From REEB95 sp963785735 (lineage in GTDB: Bacteria > Pseudomonadota > Alphaproteobacteria > ATCC43930 > CGMCC-115725): DNA of 64,000 nt. The stretch covers positions 372,001-436,000 of the forward strand of contig CAWAWJ010000001.1 in the NCBI GenBank assembly GCA_963785735.1. The letters are read 5' to 3'. A program made the translations under genes and the position numbers. The notes under the pieces are model-generated. The model worked only from the letters and a program-made list of their open reading frames with translations, did not search any database and had not been told where the DNA came from. Positions 34,778 to 46,269 of the stretch are shown one piece after another. Numbering within the stretch: position 1 is the stretch's first letter; each line of letters opens with the position of its first letter.

Positions 34778-36044
34778 CGCCGACACCGAAGCGGGAATGC
34801 CGGCGGGCCCGCGCCTGCTCGCCTGCGTCATCGATCCGGAAAACGGGCAGGTGGCGCGTGATCTGGCCGCGGCCCAGGGCTGGCGCAACCCCATCATCCT
34901 CGACGGCGGCGTGGCCGTGGCGCACAACTACATCGAGAAATCGCCGCCGCCCACCCTGCTGATCGTCGACATCGACGACGTCGACGATCCGGTGCAGAGC
35001 CTCGCCGCCTTGGCCGAATTCTGCCCGCCGGACATGAGCGTCATCGCCATCGGCAGCCGGAACGAGCTGACGCTCTACCGCGCGCTGATCGATCTCGGCG
35101 TCACCGATTACGTGACCAAGCCGATCACGCTGGCGATGCTGGAAAATTCACTGCGCGGCGAGAAACGCCCGAATTCCGGCATGGCGCCGCGCAACCAGGC
35201 CCAAGTCGTGGCCTTCATGGGCGCGCGCGGCGGTGTGGGCACGACCACGGTCGCGGGTTCCGTCGCCTGGGCGCTGGCTCATGTCTATCAGAAACGCGTG
35301 GCGCTTTTGGATTTCGACATGCATTTCGGCAATCTGGCGCTGTCCTTCGACCTCATTCCCGCGCCGGGCATGCGCGAGGCGCTCGAATATCCGGCGCGCA
35401 TCGACAGCCGGCTGTTGAATTCGGCGATGCTCCAGGAAAGTCCGCGGCTCAAGGTGCTGGCCGCCGAGGAGCCGATGGTCGACGAGTTTCACGTCGCGTC
35501 GGGCGCGGTCGACGCCATGCTCAACGTGCTGCGCGGCGACAACGATTTCATCATCGTCGACCTGCCTCGCCATCTCGGCGAGGAAGTCCGCCGCCTGTTG
35601 ACGCTATCCAACACCATCGGGATCATCACCGATCTGTCGCTTGCCTCGGCGCGCGACACGCTGCGGCTCTCCGATTTCGCCAAGACGCTGACCCCCGCCG
35701 CGCGCCACCTGGTGGTCGCCAACAATGTCGGCGCCAAGCACCGCGGCGAGATCGCCCAGGGCGAATTCCAGCGCGTCACCGCCATCCATCTCGATTACGC
35801 CGTGCCGTTCGAGCCGAGCGCGGCGCTCACCACCGCCTCGACCGGCAACGTGCTGACCTCGGCGCTGCGCCACACCAAGGCGGCTGCCGCGTTGCGCGAC
35901 GTCGCCATGCGGCTCACGGGCTACGAGCAGAAACCCGTCAAGAAGGGCCTGTTGTCCGGCTTCGCCAAGCTGCCGCTGCCGAAATTGGGCGGCGGTTTCT
36001 CTCCGGCCGCTTTGATGCCGAGCTTCCTGAAGCGGAGCGCCTGA
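34767..36044 (+). CDS. cpaE: CpaE/TadZ pilus localisation ATPase
   Basis: A MinD-like protein that places the Flp system at its cell site. The N-terminal part (about 10-125) resembles a response-regulator receiver (PPTLLIVDIDDVDDPVQSLA, DLGVTDYVTKPI). The ATPase domain starts with VAFMGARGGVGTTTVAGS, a deviant Walker A, near residue 149, and DFIIVDLPRHLG follows. About 425 residues. The start is uncertain: GTG at 34767 overlaps the cpaD stop region, while GTG at 34758 and ATG at 34797 are in frame. Confidence 0.9.
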   Translation: MDNNADTEAGMPAGPRLLACVIDPENGQVARDLAAAQGWRNPIILDGGVAVAHNYIEKSPPPTLLIVDIDDVDDPVQSLAALAEFCPPDMSVIAIGSRNELTLYRALIDLGVTDYVTKPITLAMLENSLRGEKRPNSGMAPRNQAQVVAFMGARGGVGTTTVAGSVAWALAHVYQKRVALLDFDMHFGNLALSFDLIPAPGMREALEYPARIDSRLLNSAMLQESPRLKVLAAEEPMVDEFHVASGAVDAMLNVLRGDNDFIIVDLPRHLGEEVRRLLTLSNTIGIITDLSLASARDTLRLSDFAKTLTPAARHLVVANNVGAKHRGEIAQGEFQRVTAIHLDYAVPFEPSAALTTASTGNVLTSALRHTKAAAALRDVAMRLTGYEQKPVKKGLLSGFAKLPLPKLGGGFSPAALMPSFLKRSA

Positions 36045-36045
36045 C

Positions 36046-37522
<1,477 letters not shown>

Positions 37523-37527
37523 GCGTC

Positions 37528-38496
37528 ATGGTCGAAGTCGTCTATCTCCTCATGATCTTCATCTTGATGCTGGGAGTCTTGACCGCCGGCTGGCTCGGGT
37601 TCATGGGATTCGATCAGCGCGGGCCGCTGGTCAAACGCGCGCAAAAGGCCCGCGACCACTTCATCGGCAAGCCCGAAGCGGCGGCGCTGACGCTGAAGCG
37701 CAACGATGAGAAGTCGAAGCTCGACGAGCTGGTGAGCCACTTCCTGCCCAATACCGACCATTGGCGGAAAATGATCGGGCGCACCGGCACCAATCTGACG
37801 CTCGGACAGATGGTGATCTTCGCCCTGATCTTCACCGTGGTGTTGGGGTTCGGACTTTGGGAAATCGGCATATCGCTCGTCATCGTGTTGCCGGTCGCGA
37901 TCGGCGGCGGGCTGTGGATGCCGCGCCTTCTCATCAAATATCTGATCAACCGGCGGGTGACCAAGTTCATCAGCGTCTTTCCCGACGCGGTAGGATTGAT
38001 GGTGCGCGGATTGCGCGCGGGATTGCCCGTGACCGAGACCATCATCGGCGTAACCCGCGAAATCGGCGAGCCGGTCGGCACCGAGTTCCGCCGCATCGCC
38101 GACCATATCCAATTGGGCAAGCCGCTCGAGGACGCGCTGTGGGAAACCGCCGAGCGCATCGACATGCCCGAATTTACCTTCATGGCGATCGCGTTCTCGA
38201 TCCAGCGCGAGACCGGCGGCAATCTGGCCGAGACGCTCGATAATCTCGACCAGATCCTGCGCCGGCGCCGCCAGCTTCACCTCAAGGTGAAGACCTATTC
38301 CGCCGAGGCGAAGGCCTCGGCCACGATCATCGGCGCGTTGCCCTTCGTGGTGGCGGGCATCCTGGCCGCGGTCGATTTCGACTACATCGAGATTCTGTTC
38401 ACCACCGACATGGGCCACGTGTTCCTGAGCGCCGCCATCGCCTGTCTGGTGATCGGCGTCGGCACCATGATCAAGATGGGCAGGTTCGAGATATGA
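37528..38496 (+). CDS. tadB: Pilus inner-membrane platform protein TadB
   Basis: A 322-residue type II secretion F-family protein. One N-terminal helix (about 4-25), two central helices (about 91-130), the GspF-type domain with AVGLMVRGLRAGLPVTETI and ALWETAERIDMPEFTFMAIA, and two C-terminal helices. With TadC it forms the platform driven by CpaF. It starts 5 bases after the cpaF stop. Confidence 0.94.
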   Translation: MVEVVYLLMIFILMLGVLTAGWLGFMGFDQRGPLVKRAQKARDHFIGKPEAAALTLKRNDEKSKLDELVSHFLPNTDHWRKMIGRTGTNLTLGQMVIFALIFTVVLGFGLWEIGISLVIVLPVAIGGGLWMPRLLIKYLINRRVTKFISVFPDAVGLMVRGLRAGLPVTETIIGVTREIGEPVGTEFRRIADHIQLGKPLEDALWETAERIDMPEFTFMAIAFSIQRETGGNLAETLDNLDQILRRRRQLHLKVKTYSAEAKASATIIGALPFVVAGILAAVDFDYIEILFTTDMGHVFLSAAIACLVIGVGTMIKMGRFEI

Positions 38497-39446
38497 GCGC
38501 GCTCATCGCCATCATCGGCGGCGGCGGCATCCTCATGACGCTGGTGCTCGCGGTTTCGATCTTCTCGGCGCTGGTGCTGGCCTATATGGCGTATCAGGAC
38601 GGCGGAGCGATGATCAGCCGGCTCACCGCGATCGCGTCAAAGCGCAGCAACGCGCGCGCCGTCGACACCGGCCGCGCCCACCGCTTCGGCGCCAAGGCGG
38701 GTGTCGGCCTGCTGCGCCGTTTGGCCGACAGCCTGAAACTCACCCGCGGCGCGGAGGCGGAAAAGAACGCGTCCCTGCTGACCCAGGCCGGCTGGCGCAC
38801 GCGCGAGGCACTGGTGGTCTATGTCAGCATCCGGCTCATTCTCCCCTGCACGCTCACTAGCATCGCCATCATTGTCGCGGCGCCATTCCTCGATTCGGGA
38901 TTCAAGCTGGCGATGACCGGCGCCGCCACCGCCATCTTCGCGACATATCTGCCGCCCATGGTGCTGCAACGCATCATCGCCGGCCGCCAGCACCGCTTCT
39001 ACCGCGCGCTGCCCGACGCGCTCGATTTGCTGATGATCTGCGCCGAAAGCGGCCAGGGCATCGACGGCGCGTTGACGCGCGTGGCGCGCGAGTTCCGCCG
39101 CTTCATGCCAGAAATGGCGGACGAATTGCAGATGACCGCGCTCGAGCTGGGCTTCCTGCCGAACCGGCGCGACGCGCTCGCAAATCTGGCCAAGCGCGTC
39201 AACATCCCCGGCGTGCGCACCTTGACCAACACGCTCATTCAGACCGAGCGTTACGGCACGCCCTTGACCCAGGCGATGCGTGTCATGGGCGCCGAGCTGC
39301 GCGAGGAGCGCATGATGAAGGCCGAGGAAAAGGCCGCCAAGCTGCCGGCGATCATGACCATTCCGATGATCGTGTTCATCCTGCCGGCGATGTTCCTGGT
39401 GCTGGTCGGCCCGGCCGTGGTCCAGGTGATGAAGGCCTTCCACTAA
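38493..39446 (+). CDS. tadC: Pilus inner-membrane platform protein TadC
   Basis: A 317-residue partner of TadB, same fold: N-terminal helix (about 8-32), paired helices near 108-160, the GspF-type core ALPDALDLLMICAESGQGIDG and LANLAKRVNIPGVRTLTNTL, and C-terminal helices ending VVQVMKAFH. Its start overlaps the tadB stop (ATGA). It is the last Tad gene; 10 bases later a convergent gene ends, so no tadE, tadF or tadG follows. Confidence 0.94.
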   Translation: MSALIAIIGGGGILMTLVLAVSIFSALVLAYMAYQDGGAMISRLTAIASKRSNARAVDTGRAHRFGAKAGVGLLRRLADSLKLTRGAEAEKNASLLTQAGWRTREALVVYVSIRLILPCTLTSIAIIVAAPFLDSGFKLAMTGAATAIFATYLPPMVLQRIIAGRQHRFYRALPDALDLLMICAESGQGIDGALTRVAREFRRFMPEMADELQMTALELGFLPNRRDALANLAKRVNIPGVRTLTNTLIQTERYGTPLTQAMRVMGAELREERMMKAEEKAAKLPAIMTIPMIVFILPAMFLVLVGPAVVQVMKAFH

Positions 39447-39456
39447 GACTTTCGCC

Positions 39457-40563
39457 TTAGCGGCGGGTTTTTGCCTTCGTTTTCGCTTTCACCGGCAATT
39501 TGATGCCCAGAAGCCGCGCGGCATTGCCGCCGAGGATGAGCGCCTTGTCCTTGTCCGAGAGATGGGGCGCGCCCTCGACGAAGCCCACCGGATCGGGGAG
39601 CGCCATGTCGAATGGATAATCCGTGCCCAGGAGAATGTGGTCGCTGCCGTAAAGCCCCGCCAGATATTCGAGCTGGTGATGGGTGAAAACGATGGTGTCG
39701 AAATAGAGCTTCTTCAGGTAATGCGAGGGTTTTTTCGAGATTCGGGTGCGGGCGTCGGGCCTGGCGCCATGGGCGTGATCGATGCGCCCGGCATAGGAGG
39801 CGAGATAGCCCCCGCCATGCGCCAGCACGATTTTGAGACGCGGATGATCCTCGAGCAAGCCGCCGAAAATCAGGTGATGGACCGCCACCGTGGTGTCGAG
39901 CGGATTGCCGATGATGTTGGAGAAGAAATGCGAGGATAGCCGCCGCCCATCGGGGAAGCCGTGCGGATGCAGGAAGACCAGCACGCCCAGCTCCTCGGCC
40001 TTGGCCCAGAACGGGCGGAAGCGGTCGGCCGACAGCTCCTCGTTCTCGACATGCGGGCAAAGCTCGACGCCCTTTAAGCCAAGCTCCTTGACCGCGCGGG
40101 TAAGCTCGCGCACGGCCAATTCGGGCGATTGCATCGGAACCGTGGCCAATCCCACGAAGCGTTCGGGATTTCCTTGGCAGATCGCGGCGATGTTCTGGTT
40201 GATGAGCCGCGCGGCTTGGAGCCCCAGCTCGGGCTCGGCCCAGTAATAGTATTGGATCGGCGCGGTCGAAACCGCCTGGATGTCGATGCCCTCGCGGTCC
40301 ATGATCTTGAGGCGCTCGGCGACCGAGGTAAGAAGCGGTGCGATGGCCTGCGCCTGTTTCGCGTCCACCTCTTTCGAAGTGGGGTTGTTGAAAAACGAAT
40401 AGGGATCGTTTTCCGGCTTGAAATGATCCTTGGCAAGCGCCGCGGCATCCGGGGTGAAGACATGGCAATGAATGTCGATAGTGGGGTGGCGCGATTTAGC
40501 CGGGCGCGACTTGGCCACCGCGCCGCCTCCGGAAGAAGGCGCGCAGTTGTATAAGAGACTCAT
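39457..40563 (-). CDS. Amidohydrolase-family protein (ACMSD / aromatic decarboxylase-like)
   Basis: A 368-residue metal-dependent TIM barrel. The metal motif DIHCHVF near residue 30, a central HPHGFPDG, LAHGGGYLASY and GTDYPFDM with the C-terminal metal Asp match amidohydrolase_2 proteins such as aminocarboxymuconate-semialdehyde decarboxylase, gamma-resorcylate decarboxylase and their relatives. It may decarboxylate or hydrolyse a ring-cleavage product. The start overlaps the stop of the molybdenum hydroxylase gene (ATGA), which places it as the last gene of the leftward liv-type operon. The N-terminal ~20 residues before RHPTID look variable. Confidence 0.88.
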   Translation of the reverse strand: MSLLYNCAPSSGGGAVAKSRPAKSRHPTIDIHCHVFTPDAAALAKDHFKPENDPYSFFNNPTSKEVDAKQAQAIAPLLTSVAERLKIMDREGIDIQAVSTAPIQYYYWAEPELGLQAARLINQNIAAICQGNPERFVGLATVPMQSPELAVRELTRAVKELGLKGVELCPHVENEELSADRFRPFWAKAEELGVLVFLHPHGFPDGRRLSSHFFSNIIGNPLDTTVAVHHLIFGGLLEDHPRLKIVLAHGGGYLASYAGRIDHAHGARPDARTRISKKPSHYLKKLYFDTIVFTHHQLEYLAGLYGSDHILLGTDYPFDMALPDPVGFVEGAPHLSDKDKALILGGNAARLLGIKLPVKAKTKAKTRR

Positions 40564-42854
40564 TTTTTAGCGCCGCCGGCCTTTTGGCAGGCCTGCCAGA
40601 TCTTCAAGGACGTCGCCGGCATGTCGAGATGGCGTCCAGCGTCGCCCGGCAACGCGTCGGAAATGGCGTTCATGATCGCGGCCAGCGCGCCGGTTGTGCC
40701 GGCCTCGCCCGCGCCCTTGACCCCGATGGGATTGGTCGTACAGGGGAATTCGAGAAAGGCGTCGTTGATCCGGGGCGGCATGTGGCTCGCCCGCGGCATG
40801 GCGTAATCCATGAAGGAGCCGGCCAAAAGCTGCCCGCTGGAATCATAGACCGCGTTTTCCATCAGCGCCTGGCCCAGCCCCTGCGCCATGCCGCCATGCA
40901 CCTGGCCTTCGACGATCATCGGGTTCAAGAGCCTGCCGGAATCGTCGGCGCTGTTATACGCCAGCATTTCGACGTGGCCGGTTTCGGGATCGATCTCGAG
41001 CTCGGCGATGTGGCAGCCATTGGGGAAATGCTGCGGCGTCTGCGAGACCAGATTGGTGTCGAGGTTCTCTTTCTTGGCGACATCGAACAGCGAGACCCGG
41101 CGGTCGGTGCCCACCACCTCAAAGAAGCCGTTGCGGTAGCCCAGATCGGCCTCGGCCGCTTCGAGGATTCGCGCCGCCGCCTTCTTGCCCTTTTCAATCA
41201 CCGCCTCGGCGGTGCGGAAGATGGCGCTGCCGGCCGCCGCCGCCGAGCGCGAGGCGAAGCTGCCATGGCCCTCGACGCCCAGCCGCGTGTCGCCCTCGCG
41301 CACCTCGATCGAATTGGGATCGATGCCGAGCTTGTCCGCCGCCACCTGGGTGAAGACCGTGAGATGCCCCTGGCCGGTCGATTGCGCGCCCAGCCCCACC
41401 ACCAGCCTGCCGTTGCCAGGGAAGGAGATCGAAGCGCCCTCGGGCGGCAACGCGCCCGAATGTTCGAGGAAACAGGAGATGCCGAAGCCGCGCCGCTTGC
41501 CGCGCGATTCGCTTTGCGCCTTGCGCGATGCCAGGCCCTTGTGATCGGCCAAGGCCAGCGCCTTCTCGAACACCGCCGGGAAATCGCCGCTGTCATAGAC
41601 CGTGCCCATCGCGCCCTTGAAGGGAATCTCGGCGGGCTTGATCAGATTTTTGCGGCGCAAGGCGATCGCGTCGATGCCGGTCACCTTGGCGGCTTCCTCG
41701 ACCAGCCGCTCCATCAGGTAATTGGCCTCGGGCCTGCCGGCGCCGCGATAGGCCCCAGTCTGCACCGTGTTGGTATAAAGGCAGGTGACGTCGCATGCGA
41801 GACGCGGGATGCGATAGACGCTCGGGAAACACCGCGCCAAATTGAGCGTCGCGGTCAGCGGGCCGGCGCCGCTGGGGAACGCGCCCATATCGGCCAGCAC
41901 CTTGACCCGGAGAGCCAGGAAATTGCCGTCCTTGTCGAGTGCGAGTTCGCCCGCGGTCACCATGTCGCGGGCATGATTGTCGGACAGGAAAGCCTCGGCG
42001 CGGCTCGACCCCCAATGCACCGGCCGGCCCAGCAGCTTCGCCGCCGCCAGGACCGCGATATATTCCGGATAGGCGTCGGTCTTGGTGCCGAAGGCGCCGC
42101 CGATGTCGCCCGAGATGACGCGCAGCTTGTCGGGCTTGATGCCGAGCACGCCGGCCACCTTCTGCTGCATGATCCAGACGCTTTGCGAGGCGGAGCGCAG
42201 CGTGTATTCGCCGGAGGATTGGTCGTAGGAGGCGGTGGCGTTGCGCGGCTCCATGGTGGCGCCGACGATGCGCTGATGCGTCAATGACAGCTTCGCCACG
42301 AACGCCGCCGAGGCGACGATCTGGTCCACCTCCTTGGCGTTGACGCCGCCCTCGGACATCGGCCAGACGAAATCGAGGCAGACATTGCCGGGCGCCTCGG
42401 GCCAGACTTGCGGCGCGCCGGGCTTCACCGCCGCGCGCACATCCGTCACCACTTTCGATTCGTTGTAATCCACATTGATCAGCTCGGCCGCGTCCATCGC
42501 CTGGGCCTGGGTCTCGGCGATCACGGCGGCCACCGGCTGGCCGGCATGGACGACGCGCTTATCCGCCAGCGCCGGCCAGGACGGCACCACGATCTTGCTG
42601 CCGCCGCGCCCCGGCACCGGGATCGGGCCCGCGAGATTGCCCATACCCGCGAGATCGGCCGATGTGAGCACCGCCAGCACGCCGGGCGCCTTTTTCGCGG
42701 CGCTGGTATCGATGGCGCGGATTTCGGCCGCGGCCATGGGCGCGCGCAGGAACACCGCTGCCGCCTGGCGCGGCTCGCGCGTATCGGATGTGTAACGGCC
42801 CTGGCCCTTGAGCAGGGCTGCGTCCTCGATGCGAAGCCGGCGCGTGCCTTCCAT
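40560..42854 (-). CDS. Xanthine dehydrogenase-family molybdopterin-binding (large) subunit
   Basis: A 764-residue large subunit of a molybdenum hydroxylase of the CO dehydrogenase/aldehyde oxidase type. The a/b hammerhead domain (about 5-120) includes EDAALLKGQGRYTSDT; molybdopterin-binding parts include GDIGGAFGTKTDAYPE and TGAYRGAGRPEA; the catalytic Glu is in VKGAGEAGTTGA near residue 720. These enzymes hydroxylate carbons of N-heterocycles or aldehydes. No FAD (medium) or [2Fe-2S] (small) subunit gene is adjacent, which is unusual. It follows livF by 28 bases. Confidence 0.93.
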   Translation of the reverse strand: MEGTRRLRIEDAALLKGQGRYTSDTREPRQAAAVFLRAPMAAAEIRAIDTSAAKKAPGVLAVLTSADLAGMGNLAGPIPVPGRGGSKIVVPSWPALADKRVVHAGQPVAAVIAETQAQAMDAAELINVDYNESKVVTDVRAAVKPGAPQVWPEAPGNVCLDFVWPMSEGGVNAKEVDQIVASAAFVAKLSLTHQRIVGATMEPRNATASYDQSSGEYTLRSASQSVWIMQQKVAGVLGIKPDKLRVISGDIGGAFGTKTDAYPEYIAVLAAAKLLGRPVHWGSSRAEAFLSDNHARDMVTAGELALDKDGNFLALRVKVLADMGAFPSGAGPLTATLNLARCFPSVYRIPRLACDVTCLYTNTVQTGAYRGAGRPEANYLMERLVEEAAKVTGIDAIALRRKNLIKPAEIPFKGAMGTVYDSGDFPAVFEKALALADHKGLASRKAQSESRGKRRGFGISCFLEHSGALPPEGASISFPGNGRLVVGLGAQSTGQGHLTVFTQVAADKLGIDPNSIEVREGDTRLGVEGHGSFASRSAAAAGSAIFRTAEAVIEKGKKAAARILEAAEADLGYRNGFFEVVGTDRRVSLFDVAKKENLDTNLVSQTPQHFPNGCHIAELEIDPETGHVEMLAYNSADDSGRLLNPMIVEGQVHGGMAQGLGQALMENAVYDSSGQLLAGSFMDYAMPRASHMPPRINDAFLEFPCTTNPIGVKGAGEAGTTGALAAIMNAISDALPGDAGRHLDMPATSLKIWQACQKAGGAKK

Positions 42855-42882
42855 GTTCCCGTCTCCCGTTTCCCTTGGTTTT

Positions 42883-43594
42883 CTAATAGATGCCGAGATG
42901 CTGATGCAGATCGAGGCCCTGTTGGGCGAGATGATCCTTGGTATCCGCGACCGCCACCCGCCCGCTGTTCAAGATTACGATGTCGTCGGCGATATCGAAC
43001 ACCAGCTTGGCGTTCTGCTCAACCAGGATGATCGACAGGCCCTGTTCCTTGAGGCGGCGGATAGTGGCCATGACCTCGGCGACGATCTGCGGCGCCAACC
43101 CCTCCGACGGTTCGTCCATGAGCAGCACGCGCGGATTCGACATGAGCGCCCGGCCGATGGCAAGCATTTGCTGCTCGCCGCCGGAGAGAAAGCCCGCGAT
43201 CTGTTGGGATCGCTCCTTGAGGCGCGGGAACATCGCCGTTACCGTGGCGAAATCCCAGGGGGCATGGGCGCCGTTGCGCTTGGGCGCCCGCGCCGCCACC
43301 ATCAGATTCTCGGCCACGGTGAGGTTGCGGAAGATGCGGCGTCCCTGCGGCACCAGCGCCAAGCCGCGCCAGGACAGATCCTCGGGCGGCTTGCCGGTCA
43401 CGTCCTCGCCGAGGAGCCGGACCTTCCCGCCGCGCGGGCGCAGCAGGCCCATCGCCACGTTCATGCAAGTCGATTTGCCGGCGCCGTTGCGGCCCAAGAG
43501 GCCCAAAAGCCGCGCCTCCTTGAGCGCGAAGGAGACCCCGTGCAGCACGTGGCTGTCGCCATAATAGGCGTCGATGCCGACCAGATCGAGCGCC

Positions 43595-43605
<11 letters not shown>
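42883..43605 (-). CDS. livF: Branched-chain-type ABC transporter ATPase LivF
   Basis: A 240-residue ATPase: Walker A LLGRNGAGKST, signature LSGGEQQMLAIGRAL, Walker B VLLMDEPSEGLAP, all in LivF-type form. The start is TTG at 43605, preceded by AAGGAG 8 bases upstream, and overlaps the end of livG by 11 bases. With livG, livH, livM and the binding protein it makes a complete importer. Confidence 0.93.
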
Positions 43606-44328
<723 letters not shown>

Positions 44329-44332
<4 letters not shown>

Positions 44333-45327
44333 GATGCCCCCGCCTTTCCGGCTGAGGCGGGCGGCCTTATCGCCTTCAACGCCCACTGCGCCAGGCGCAC
44401 CGAGCCCGGCACCAGCCCTTCCGGCATGAACACGACGATGGCGACGAAGATCACGCCCAGCAGCATGTTCCAGCGTTCGATATAGGCGCTGGCGATGTTC
44501 TTGACGATCACCACCAAGGCGGCGCCGGCGATCGGCCCCAACAGCGTGCCCGTGCCGCCCGAGATCACCATCAACAGCACCTCGGCCGAGGATGTGAGCG
44601 CGAGCGTCTGCGGGCTGATGAACTGGGTGTAGTAGACGAACAGGATGCCGGCCACGCCGGTCAGGAAACCCGAGAACAGGAAGGTGTAAAACCGGATCAG
44701 CCACACATGGTAACCGAGCGCGTTCATGCGCCGCGGCTGGTCGCGCGTGCCCTTGAGGCTGGCGCCGAAGGGCGAATGAATGAAGACGTAGCAGGAAGCG
44801 AGCGCCAGCAGGAAAACCGCCAGCGTCGCGTAATAGAAATGCGACGGCACGTCGAGCGCGAACTCCAGCGGCGCGGGACGGCTCGCCACGGGGACGCCGT
44901 TGTCGCCGTTGGTGATGCTGATCCAGCGATAGGCCAGACCCCACAGGATCTGACCGAGGGCGAGCGTGATCATGAGAAAGACGATGCCGGTGGCGCGCAA
45001 GGCGAGCGCGGCGAACACCGCCGTGCCGGCGAGCGTCGCCGCCAGCGCGAACAGGATCGCGCCCGCATGGCCGAAGCCCGCCGCCAGCGCGCTCGCCGTG
45101 GCATAGGCCGCGACGCCGAAAAGCCCAGCATGGCCCAGCGAAACCAAGCCGGCATAACCCACCAGCACGTTCAATCCCAGCGCGAAGACCGCGTAGATCA
45201 GGATCTGGCTCGAGACGCTGATGTAATAATCGCCCGGGACCCACCAGGGCACCGCCGCGAGCGCGGCCAGGGCGAGAGCCAAGGCAAGGATCCGCGCGCT
45301 CATGGCGCTTGGTCCATTTCCGCTCAC
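44329..45327 (-). CDS. livM: Branched-chain-type ABC transporter permease LivM
   Basis: A 332-residue permease with about ten helices. The motifs ALGLNVLVGYAGLVSLGHAGLFG and the cytoplasmic loop HSPFGASLKGTRDQPRRMNALGY are LivM hallmarks. The GTG at 45327 overlaps the livH stop (GTGA); the ATG at 45303 is an alternative that would lose this coupling. Confidence 0.93.
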
Positions 45328-46187
45328 GGCGCGAGCCTGCCGAACAGGCCCTGCGGGCGCAACACCAGCACCAGCACCATCGGCAGGAAGAGCACGAAAT
45401 AGGCCAATTCCGGCACCAGCGCCTGGCCGAAATTATAGACGAAGCCGATGATGAAGCTGCCCAAGAGCGAGCCCGTCAGGCTGCCGATGCCGCCCAGGAT
45501 CACCACCACCAGCGCCAGGGGCAGCATGTCGGAATCGAGCCCCGGATAGACCGACAGGATCGGCGCGCCAATGAAACCACCAAACCCCGCCAGCCCCGCC
45601 CCGAGACAGAACACGATGGTGAAGAGCCGCGAGACGCGGATGCCGACCACCCGCGCCATCTGCGGATCGTCCACGCCGGCGCGGATCATGGCGCCGAGCC
45701 GCGTCCTGTCCAAGAGCGCCCAGAGCAGCGCCGCGACCACGCAGGCGACCAGGATGACAGCGATGCGGTAGGTCGTGAAGTAAATGCCGAATTCGCGCGT
45801 GCCGCCGGCGAGAGCCGGAGGCGTCGCCACCGAGATCGGGTCGCCGGTCCATATCATCAGGCAGAAATCCGCGACGATCAGGGAAATGCCGAGCGTCACC
45901 AGCACCTGGGCAAGGGTCGAGCCCGCGAGGCGCCGCAGCAACAGGCGCTCGATCACGCCGCCGAACGCGGCGACCGCCGCCGCCGCGCAAAGCGCCGCGA
46001 GCCAGAATGGCAGGTGATATGTCAAATAGAGGCTCGACCCGACATAGCCGCCGAGCATGAACATCGAGCCATGCGTCAGGTTTGGAATCCGCATCAGGCC
46101 GAAGATCAGCGAGAAGCCGGCGGATAACAGGAAGAGCAGGCCGCCGAACGTGACGCTGTTGACGGCGAGTATTCCCCACAAACTCAT
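45324..46187 (-). CDS. livH: Branched-chain-type ABC transporter permease LivH
   Basis: A 287-residue permease with about eight helices. GLLFLLSAGFSLIFGLMRIPNLTHGSMFML at the start and the coupling loop DRTRLGAMIRAGVDDPQMARVVGI are characteristic. ATG at 46187 begins MSLWGILAVNSVTF; the extra upstream frame runs through the palindromic repeat and is not protein-like. Confidence 0.93.
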   Translation of the reverse strand: MSLWGILAVNSVTFGGLLFLLSAGFSLIFGLMRIPNLTHGSMFMLGGYVGSSLYLTYHLPFWLAALCAAAAVAAFGGVIERLLLRRLAGSTLAQVLVTLGISLIVADFCLMIWTGDPISVATPPALAGGTREFGIYFTTYRIAVILVACVVAALLWALLDRTRLGAMIRAGVDDPQMARVVGIRVSRLFTIVFCLGAGLAGFGGFIGAPILSVYPGLDSDMLPLALVVVILGGIGSLTGSLLGSFIIGFVYNFGQALVPELAYFVLFLPMVLVLVLRPQGLFGRLAP

Positions 46188-46226
46188 GTCAGGCGTTCCC
46201 GGCGGCGCGCGGCGCCCCCGCCCCAA

Positions 46227-46251
46227 CCCTCTCCCGGAACGCGGGAGAGGG
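46227..46251. repeat. Palindromic repeat CCCTCTCCCG-N5-CGGGAGAGGG
   Basis: A perfect 10-base inverted repeat with a 5-base loop in the 82-base gap between the binding protein and livH. It is of the common interspersed type seen in many proteobacteria. It could stabilise the 3' end of the binding-protein mRNA and so set unequal expression in the operon. Confidence 0.8.
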
Positions 46252-46269
46252 ACAGGGCGAGGGCCGCGA